Source: Epiperipatus broadwayi
Lineage: Eukaryota; Onychophora; Udeonychophora; Euonychophora; Peripatidae
NCBI GenBank assembly: GCA_028023455.1
Contig: JAQFVV010006310.1
Location: forward strand, 1,366,001-1,430,000
Direction: 5' to 3'
DNA length: 64,000 nucleotides
The translations under genes were made by a program, and so were the position numbers. Positions within the stretch are counted from its first letter, which is position 1. Each line of letters opens with the position of its first letter. The notes under the pieces were generated by a model. It was not told where the DNA came from. It was given only the letters and a program-made list of their open reading frames with translations, and did no database searches. Shown in pieces: positions 55,519 through 64,000 of the stretch.

Positions 55519-55920
55519 TTCCATATAGCAGTTTCACCCAGTGCAAACTATAATAATCAATGAATGTATGGAGAGTTTCTACTGTTTTAAAAGCTTGTGT
55601 GAGCATAAGAAAATGGTCATGTGATATTTTAGTGGGTTAAAATTAATCCTGGCCAAAGGATGGTGGTGACTATAGCTATTAAAAACCCAAGACATCAAAA
55701 TGTATAGATATTGAACAGAATTCAGATCTGTATGATTATATAAGTGAATGCGCTTGATATTATTGTTTTCATTTTGTACTTATAGCCTCTATTGTAGTTA
55801 ATGAAAATGATAAAAGGTAACTGCTGGGGATTGCATTAGACCAGATATGGATTTTGATGCACAAACCTTCTAGCATCCATTAATTATTATAGTTTGCACT
55901 CTGTGGCACTACTGTATCGA
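55519..55920 (+). mobile_element. hAT-like MITE, right copy (about 390 bp)
   Basis: Terminal inverted repeats of about 40 bp: CAGTTTCACCCAGTGCAAAC at 55,529 and, inverted, a matching end closing at CACTACTG 55,914, both followed inward by TATAATAAT then CAATG(A/G)ATG or its equivalent. No coding capacity. TCCATATAG just outside the left terminus resembles the bases outside two of the other MITE ends, so the true terminal repeat may be a few bases longer. No clean 8-bp target duplication was found. Confidence 0.75.
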
Positions 55921-57290
55921 ATTATTACTGTTTTAACAGCATAAGAAATGATGATAATGTGTTATTTTAATAACATTTTAATAAGAAATATTAAAATTTA
56001 AACAATGAAATTTTCTGTCAAGTTTAGAAAAGTGTAAAAAAAAAAAAAATTACATTAATGAGGCTGTAAAATAAAATAAAATTGTATAATATTCTAATGT
56101 ATAATACGTACTAATTGGCAGATGACAAATATTGAAAAACTAAACATAAAAATTAAATGTGACTATAACATAAAAATAGTAAAGTACACATTTTTAGTTC
56201 AAATAGCATTCTTGAACAAAATATTGTAATATTCCATCCATAATTTAAAGTATCCTTTAATTATCATACTCCCTCCCTTATCTATTTCAGCATCATTTAT
56301 TATCTATCACATTTAAATTCATTCAAGGCCATTTTCTCTGAATTACATAAATTTTTCAAAATCTTTAAGATTTTTCTTATCCTTTATAAAATCCCCCCCC
56401 CCCCCATTTATCCACACTAATTATCTATGTTATTTATGTATATAAAGTAAAATAAAATGTAAAAAAAAAAAAAAAATTCTTAAAAACAAAATGCTTTAAA
56501 AAAATTGCCATGCATCATAAAATAAATATAGATTTAGCACACAGTCCTATATCAAATTTATATTAAATTGCAAGCTTTGAAGAAACACTATTTTAACTTT
56601 TGCATGCATTTTCATGATCTGCCCGCTGAACGATATCTGATATCTATTAAAGTGAGTGCAGTAACATTAGACAGTAAAGTTATAATTTTAAAAAATATTA
56701 TTTTGCAAATTCAAAGTAAATAACAATTGATCTGGAATTCATTATAATCAAATTTCTAAATTTTATTATTATATTACTCCATGTTGTCAAAACACAAATT
56801 TCCTAAAATCATTTAAGGTTTATTTTAAAAAAATATTAGCAATTATACTGTATGAATAGGAAACCTAATGTTACAAAATATTAATAAAATCATAATTGTA
56901 ACCATGGTATTAAACTGTTGGGGTTTTTTTATTAATAAAAATAATAAATACTTGCTTGTGAATTATTTAATTAGTTATCAGACTTTAGTTATAAATTATA
57001 GTTAGGCACAAATAATTCAAAGATTTTTTTTCTTTTCAACTCTATATCACAAAAATTTCAAAAATATTAAAAAGCTTTTTTAAATAGATATTCCAAAACC
57101 TACAATCACTTTCTCTCTTTTTTAAATCTATTAAATTTCTGCATAACATAAATCTGCATTCTAAATAGAATATTTTAAAAGTCTTTCTTAATTTCACTGA
57201 ATAAATGCTTCACTAAATAATCTTTAATTAAAAGCATGTTTAATAATTGCACTTTTTGTTTCAATTTTTTTCCCACTTTCACTATATAAT
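55921..57290. other. AT-rich DNA
   Basis: No gene recognised; C13 run at 56,393-56,405 and an A-run at 56,461-56,476. Confidence 0.45.
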
Positions 57291-57299
57291 TATTTTTCT

Positions 57300-57590
57300 G
57301 TTTCAAATGGTGAAAATTTTCATTCATCTATTCTACAAGTGTCTTCTTAATTAATACACCTTTTCCATTCATATTTATTCTCAACCCAAATTTGTTGTTA
57401 CAAATATCAAGTCATTCTTGTTGACATTTTATTAAGTTTAACTTCAGTATTTGTAATTATAGTCAAATTATCTGCAAATATAGTACATTAAAATCTTTCC
57501 TTCAAAAATAATACTAATTTCTAAAGTTTCATTTATTAACACTTGTATATAAAATATTAACAAATAAGAATTGAACTTGTCAAAGATCTG
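57300..57590 (-). pseudogene. LINE reverse transcriptase scrap
   Basis: Minus strand reads INETLEISIIFEGK, then after a frame change IFADNLTIITNTEVKLNKMS (about 57,480-57,420). This is the RT motif with FADD changed to FADN and the following TII.NTE...L..M pattern of LINE RTs. Only this stretch survives; the clade cannot be fixed. Confidence 0.65.
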
Positions 57591-58007
57591 AGTTTATTAA
57601 CTAATTATAAAACTGAAATCATGTTTTCAATTAAAATTATCTCGCATAAAAGAGGTAAATATGTATTTGTTTTAAAAATATAAAAATTTGGTTACATTTT
57701 TGTGCTTTGACAATGATGTTGAAAGATTATTAAAAAAAAAAACTAATGCTATGATGCAATAATTTTAATAATTCACTTTTTCCTTGTCAGATATAACAAT
57801 GATTCAAATTTACCACATCTTATGAGTAATAAATAAATTTAGATAGTTGTTAAGCTTAATGTATATGCGAGTCTTTTTGATTCTTTTTTTTAAAAATATA
57901 TTGCTACAAATTTTATAGTGAGCAAATAAATGCAATAGTTAAAATTTCCATTTTAACTTTTATTGATACCTTGGCCTTTAAGATAATTCTTTCATCAATA
58001 AAAAAAA

Positions 58008-58140
58008 TTTCATTATTGCTCTGCATGGTTTAGTGTAAACTCGGGAGCATAATGTCCTTGGATCGATTCTAGTTCTGACATTTCCAATGTTTGAACTTCT
58101 ATAAATTACTGAGCAATAAATCTATATGATTACTTAAATT
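58008..58140 (+). repeat. tRNA-derived SINE-like segment
   Basis: TGGTTTAGTG at 58,026-58,035 resembles a Pol III A box and GGATCGATTCT at 58,060-58,070 a B box, about 24 bp apart, as in tRNA-derived SINE heads. The arms do not fold into a convincing tRNA cloverleaf by eye, so it is not called a tRNA gene. Confidence 0.4.
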
Positions 58141-58474
58141 TTTCATCTAAAATATAAAAAAATAAATTTCCCATGGATAATATTGTTATTTTACTTCAAT
58201 TAACCAACCATATTGCTGAAAACATTTTTTGAATTCCTTAAGTTTAAAATACTAGGAATAACAATAAATGCTTTTCTGGAGAACAAAGTTTATTTAATTT
58301 CATTGTATTATCTGAAAATAGTTCACAATAAACAACTCATCCATAGTTATCCAATTACAAACTTCATCTCCATAATTTTAATTTGAAAAAATGTATTAAT
58401 GTGCACTTTAAAATAATATATAAACCTATTGGTTATGCATCATTTTATTTAAAAAATAAAATAAAATTATTTTT

Positions 58475-60283
58475 CGGTTGTTTTCTATTCCCTGGTGTCA
58501 GCCGCATGACGGCGCTATTTCTAGGTCAATTCCTAGAAATATACCGTTTCAGTGGCCTATACCCAACCTAAGAGGCTTCTTTCTACGATAAAACCCAGAA
58601 AGAGTGCTCACGGCAGCCTTAGCCAACCAAAGAGGCTTCTTTCTACAATAAAACACAGAAAAAGTCCCCGCCAGTCTGGCTTTTTTCTATGCTAAAAGCA
58701 CAGACAAATGCCTTTATTGGCTGCCATAGTTGGTTGTGTTATTAACTTTACTGTAATGCTAGCATGTCTATTTTCTCTATAATTTGATGTGAGGATGTGT
58801 GGATTTTAGCCTGTCGTAATTATTTAAAATTTCACTACAACGGTATTTTTTTTTCAAGTGCTCTAACCTACTGTTACATTGTAACTTTATTAACAATGTC
58901 CTGAAGGTTCCATTACTAATGGGTAACACTCAAAAATTGCTTTTAAGGGTGCGAAAAGGCAGTATTTGGAAGATCACGTGAAAATTAACGTTTTCGCGAG
59001 AATTCATCCGTGACAAGTTACTTTTGATATATATATATATGCACAAACAACAACCCAGTGTCTGATTATTAGTAATTACTTGTCCAAAAAAGAAAATTAG
59101 TCGGGTATTATTTTTTTTACATTTACTATTTAAAAATAAGATTAGTTTTTATATCTACACACTAACAAAAACAACCCAGTTTCTGATTAATTACTGTCAA
59201 AAAAAAAAAAAAAAGCAAATTAGTCAGGGTTTGATTTTTAAATGTAGTATTTGAATTACGGTAATTTTTATTATATACACAAGATTTACAAAAAAAAAAA
59301 AACCCCACTTTCTGATTAATTACTGTCCGAAAAAAAAAAAAGAAAGCAAATTAGTCGGGTATCATTTTTCAATTAAATCTTTCAATGACAGTCCTTTTTA
59401 GATATACACACTAACAAAAAGAACCCACTTTCTGATTAATTACTGTCCCCCCCCCCAAAAAAAAAAGCAAATTAGTTGGGTATCATTTTAAAATTGTAGT
59501 GTGAATTTTTTAAATGTTGTGGGTAAATTGAATAATGTAGAATTGCATATTACTTTCGATTGAAAAAAAGATCATAACTTTATATATATATATACACACA
59601 TACACAAAGAAAATAAAACCCACTTTCTGATTAATTACTGTCAATACCCAAAAAAAAGTTATTCGTGGGTATCATTTTTAAATTTAGTATTTCAATAATA
59701 TTACGGCTTTTGATAAAATCTACACACTAATAAAAACAATCCACTTTCTGATTCATTACTGTCCAAAAAAAAAAAAAAGCAACATAGTGGGGTATCATTT
59801 TGAAATATAGTATTTCAAGAACGGTACTTTTTATATATACACACTAACAAAAAAAACCCACTTTCTGATTAATTACTATCCAAAAAAAGAGCAAATTAGT
59901 CCGCTATCATTTGTAAATTTAGCGTGAATGTAGCAATTTTGTGTAAATTGAAAAAAAAAAGTATAATTGCGTCTTATTTTCGATTTAAAAAATCCCGTAA
60001 CTTTTGTCAGATACACACAAACAAAAACAACCCATTTTATGATTAATTACTGTCCAAAAAACATCAATTATTCGGGTATCATTTTGAAATTTAATGTGAA
60101 TTTTTTTTTTTAAATAGTAATATTATTTAGTATTAGCTCCTCTAATTTCCTATTACAAAAACTAAAAAAGTCGATATTTATATAGATAGAATCACAGGCC
60201 CGGCCCGGAATCGTAATATGTATGTGTTTTTGATTAGCATCAACACCATCAAATGGCTAACACCAGGGAATAGAAAACAACCG
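58475..60283. mobile_element. 1.8-kb inverted-repeat element filled with minisatellite
   Basis: A 29-bp inverted repeat with one mismatch bounds the element: CGGTTGTTTTCTATTCCCTG at 58,475 and its reverse complement ending at 60,283. The left subterminal part (58,563-58,710) has a 60-bp unit repeated twice plus a degenerate third (AGAGGCTTCTTTCTAC). The centre is a minisatellite array. The right subterminal part holds GGCCCGGCCCGG near 60,198. No transposase is encoded, so it is non-autonomous. T-runs flank both ends and prevent a clear target duplication call. Confidence 0.75.
59040..60115. repeat. minisatellite array, eight units of about 110-190 bp
   Basis: The core CTTTCTGATTAATTACTGTC, with variants, recurs at about 59,056, 59,180, 59,310, 59,428, 59,624, 59,744, 59,862 and 60,035. 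Each is followed by an A-run (once a C-run then A-run), then GCAAATTAGTCGGGTATCAT and an AT-rich part, and preceded by ATACACACTAACAAAAA. Length variation comes mostly from the homopolymers and from an extra segment with GTAAATTGAA in three units. Confidence 0.85.
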
Positions 60284-61460
60284 TTTTTTCTTACCTCCTT
60301 ATTCATTAATTCACCAAATACTGTATAAATGTTAAAACTTTTTTAATCCTTCCTCCTACCTTAAACTTATCAATTCTTTTCAAAATATAAAAAATATATC
60401 ATGATCAACGTATTGTTTTAAATATTTTAGGTCAATGGCTTATCATTTGTAGCGCATCATGACTATTTTCATTGTTAAAAAAAATTTTTTTTTATTAGCA
60501 AATATATCACAAAATAAATATTCACAATAGATAAACATCCCCAAAAACAGAAGTAACTTTTTAAAAGCCTATTGTAAATTACATTAGGGATATAAAATAG
60601 CTGCTATTTGATTGTAAATGCACAAATTCTTCACAAATTAACTTCCAATAACTTTAGTTTGCCTAATGCAAAGATAAAATACTCTGCCAGAAAATCAAAA
60701 TACCATGGAAAACTATTAAGTTACCAATAAAAAATAATAAAAGTTTTTAAAAATATAAAAATTTAATATTTTTTGTACTTTATGATAAAACCCAATAAAT
60801 TATAATTACAAAATACAAATATATATATATGATAGCCACCAGGAATCAGAGAAGACATGGTTTCCAAACCTATTCCAACTCACCAATTTTTCTACATGAC
60901 GATGATAAAAATAAACTATAGAGACTTAAAAAAAAAACAATAATGGACTAATTCAAAATTTAAAAAAGTATTGAAAAAAAAATTACACTTACAGTTTACT
61001 GTAATTATAAAGAATAGTTTTTCTATCATTATGTTTTAATCATATCATCAAACAATTGCTTGGCATGCTTTACTGTAACCATTTAACTTTTTTGCCTTTC
61101 TTTCACCAAGCAAATGGTCTAATACATACTCGACACATACCTTTCACATTACTTTATTGATCCTTTAATAAGTTTCCCAATAATGGCAGTTGTTTTTTTT
61201 ATAATTACAAAAAGTGTTGTTAAATGCTATTTTATCTTTTTCAACAATGATAGCAATTTTTCTAAATTGAAAATGTTTGATGAATTTATATTTAAATTGT
61301 TTTTTTTTTTTTTAAAGTTTAATTGCTCAATTGTAACATGGTAAAACAGTATAATTTGCTATAAGTTCACTAAAAATTTCTTTAAATTCATTTAGCAATT
61401 ATTTTTCAGTAAAAAATATAAGTTAATCAACCCCATATTCCTAACTGTATTATATAGTAG
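60284..61460. other. AT-rich DNA
   Basis: No coding segment or recognisable element between the inverted-repeat element and the next SINE-like segment. Confidence 0.45.
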
Positions 61461-61620
61461 GGGCTTTAAGGCATAGTGGCAATGGATTTACTCACCATAC
61501 CCACAATTAGATTCAAATCTTAGCTGGATAAAATAAAAAAAATTCCCTTCAAATATTTTTATTTTAGAAGTCAACTCATATTCAATCCAGTTCATTTTGA
61601 ATAATAATTGATAAACAGGC
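61461..61620 (+). repeat. tRNA-derived SINE-like segment
   Basis: GGCATAGTGG at 61,470-61,479 fits a Pol III A box and GATTCAAATCT at 61,510-61,520 a B box, with about 30 bp between. An A-rich stretch (61,530-61,543) follows. The 3' limit is a guess. Confidence 0.4.
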
Positions 61621-61749
61621 ATGTCAATAAATAATGAGGAAAAAATATACAAAAGGAATAGAGAACATATATATCATTATTGATATGATTATAATTTACT
61701 GATTGATGACAATACATAATGAAAGTGCATAATATTTATTGCCAAATTT

Positions 61750-63250
61750 TAAAAAGTACTGGTTTATTACACCTTTTCTCAAAAACTGGCCAATGTTTGC
61801 CTCCAGCTAACCTTTCAAGATGTTGAGATAATGAATAGGACAATACGACCATTAAGACAGAAAGATTTCCATTTATTAGTCTTGATCTATGAACTGTTTT
61901 ATTGTTTCATACATGAAAACAATTGCTCATATAAGTAAGTACTTCCTTTAATAGTATAGAATTTTTTTTTCATGGGTCAAATGCGTTGGGAAGTAGTACA
62001 GAATTTGTGCAGCAAACTTCTTAATCTCAGGATAGTTTTGTCTTAAATAAAAATATTATTTTTGGAATTTCAACTTCTCTATATTTTTCTTTTAAATCTT
62101 GAGGTTCTGCAGAACAATAAGTTCCATTTGTAAGGAAATAGGAGCTTCTTCAATTTTGAAAGAAAAAAAATTTCCAATATAAAGAGAAAATATTTTTTGT
62201 TCCTTCTTGAAATCTTGGAGGTACTATCAAATTATTAATCAATCTAATCTGTTTATCACAATATTATGAAAAGGTACAATTTTGTTTTTAAGTTTTCAAT
62301 TGTTCACACATAGAAAGTAAATTAGGATACCAGTTTTCAAATGATATCCCAGCAATCAATTTCTGTACAAACCTTGCCATTATATTATAGATGTCAGTTA
62401 TTAATTTATCTTTTCCCTAATAACTTACTAAAAATATCATATCTTGCGTCCGTGCTAGATCTTTAAAAATTAATACATCTTGATTTTTAATTTCAAGAAA
62501 CAATATTATTTCTTTTAAAAGCAAATAAAGACTCTTTAAGACAAAGAACAACAACAAACTTTTGTACAAGGAGAAATGTCTTCAAATTTTGAATCTAAAT
62601 CCTTAAGAAACATTTCAAATTGGCAGTGATTAAGTCATATGGATGAAATGAAACTTAGTTTTAGTCACAGTTTCTTCAAAAACCATGGCTACTTTTAATA
62701 TTTTGGAACACAGAATTTCCTTTAAATTTGCTGCGAGTCTTAGTACAAATTCCTTATTTTTACCTATCATTGTTTTGGCACACAGCAATGAGCTTGTTCA
62801 AAGCAAGATTGAACTTCTTCAAAGTGCTTCATATTGCATACAAATATCTTAAGGGGTATATCCATAGACGGAGATCATTTTCAAATATTTCTGTTATTTT
62901 CATGTTTTCATTGCAATCACAAAATAACAAAACTTCTATATAGGTGCTTTTATTAATCACAATGGAAAAGCACAGGACTCTTGCAGATACTTCACATAAT
63001 CAATCACTCAAATTGCCTGGCATCTCAATTACTCTACTTGACAATGTATTTCTCTATAAAATTATACCATAGAACAATTACACTATTTCGGGACAGATAA
63101 ATTCAGCAACAGTGACTAATGGGCTGTCCCTGAATGATTGTTTTTGTTAGTAAATATTATTTTGTAACTAGCTCTTGTCATCTATTGCTTTTCATAAATT
63201 TTGAAAACACTTGTTGCCGATTTTGAAATGAGTTCTTTAAAGTTTTAAAT
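61750..63250 (-). pseudogene. hAT transposase relic (ZBED5/GTF2IRD2-like)
   Basis: Read in fragments on the minus strand: SSRVIEMPGNLSD and CFSIVINKSTYIEVLLFCD (about 63,050-62,920), where the family has a conserved IDESTD-type Asp motif, here mutated to NKSTY; FEMFLKDLDSKFEDISP (about 62,620-62,565); LLLKEIILFLEIKNQD (about 62,530-62,480); GKDKLITDIYNIM (about 62,420-62,380); and FENWYPNLL. Order and spacing follow the central part of the same hAT group as the element at 6.5 kb, but covering mainly the region that copy has lost. Numerous stops show it is inactive. Terminal repeats were not located. Confidence 0.75.
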
Positions 63251-64000
63251 TTCTTTTCTTTTAATTTCCTTTCCAAGCATAAGTATTGATTGTTCTTTGT
63301 GATTTGTTTCCTAGAGCTGTTTAATATTATATTATTTGACAAGACTAATCATTTCATTGTATATAATACAATTTTATTTTTAATTTTTATGCAAAAATAA
63401 TTCAGTTCCTATCTTTCTTAAAGTTTTCTCTCCTCTTTGGTTTTGAAAGCAACATTTTCCAGATTAAAAAATATTGATAATAAAATGTATAAATTTGAAT
63501 AACTGTTTAATAATTGTTAATGGTTTAGTAATTGAATTCCATTACTTATAATTTTGTGGAAATATTTTTTATATTGAGCAACAGATATAAAACCGATCAA
63601 AACCAGCGCATTGGTAAAATAGAAAAGAAATGAAAGCAACATTACACTGACAGAAAAAAACTATTTAAATATTCTGCTTAAAAGTAGAAAAGACAAACTT
63701 CCATTATTCATCATTCCCCATTGCCATTAGATCTCTCTCCCCCAACTGTCTCGTTGTCTATCATGGGGTCATGATCATGGATGTGCAAGCGATAATTAAA
63801 ATATGGAAGAGTTAGAAAGGTAAGAAATGATGGCAGTTTGTCTTTCTGTAAACATGATTCCTTAACTTTCATTCACGTTCCTCCATTTTTCAAATCTGAT
63901 GATGCAGCAACAAAATATAGCGCATCTACACATTGTGTCTAAGAGCTGTTGTATATATTTTGTTGCTTTTTTTTGTTAAATAGTTTTTAAGTCTGTATAA
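63251..64000. other. AT-rich DNA to the window end
   Basis: No gene or repeat recognised. Composition becomes less AT-biased after 63,700, but no exon with clear splice sites was identified. Confidence 0.4.

Overview
This window is AT-rich animal nuclear DNA, most likely from an arthropod. It has split genes with multi-kilobase introns, many homopolymer and microsatellite tracts, and decayed copies of Penelope-like, LINE, Ty3, hAT and MITE-type elements; no rRNA gene, canonical tRNA gene, CRISPR array or bacterial-style operon was seen. The LINE at 52.7-55.5 kb resembles lineages I associate with ticks and related chelicerates, so a chelicerate is my best guess. This is inference from family resemblance, not a database result.

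Layout. 1-1356 is a decayed Penelope-like reverse transcriptase, followed at 1370-1832 by a 463-bp hairpin repeat. 2819-3166 is the last coding exon of an unidentified plus-strand gene, with its 3' UTR and intergenic DNA running to about 6.4 kb. 6454-7932 is an internally deleted hAT transposon with a perfect 8-bp target duplication. 10,975-13,590 is a frameshifted Ty3-type pol (RT, RNase H, integrase). Directly after it, 13,599-20,547 is a near-perfect 6.95-kb palindrome with arms of about 3.45 kb and a 29-nt loop, the most striking object in the window. 23,740-26,850 (minus) is an RTE-type LINE relic split by a roughly 1.2-kb element carrying 365-bp tandem repeats.

28,829-40,976 (minus) holds the 3' half of the DEAD-box RNA helicase gene DDX39B/UAP56 (Hel25E). 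Four coding exons can be read with exact splice sites and phases: 40,976-40,867, 35,674-35,530, 29,060-28,913 and 28,842-28,829. Together they encode motifs IV-VI and the C-terminus. No earlier exon was found up to 64,000, so the adjacent intron exceeds 23 kb if the gene is complete. The two real genes are convergent and about 25.7 kb apart, and the DNA between them is mostly transposon debris.

40,977-64,000 is read as a large UAP56 intron and/or upstream DNA. It contains a possible LINE tail near 47.1 kb, a tick-like LINE (52,740-55,515, minus) bracketed by two inverted copies of a roughly 390-bp hAT-like MITE, another LINE RT scrap near 57.4 kb, two tRNA-derived SINE-like segments, a 1.8-kb inverted-repeat element packed with roughly 120-170-bp minisatellite units (58,475-60,283), and a hAT transposase relic (61,750-63,250, minus).

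The two host genes show no visible functional link. The rest is mobile-element archaeology, and the long hairpin is the main candidate for something active, for example as a source of double-stranded RNA.
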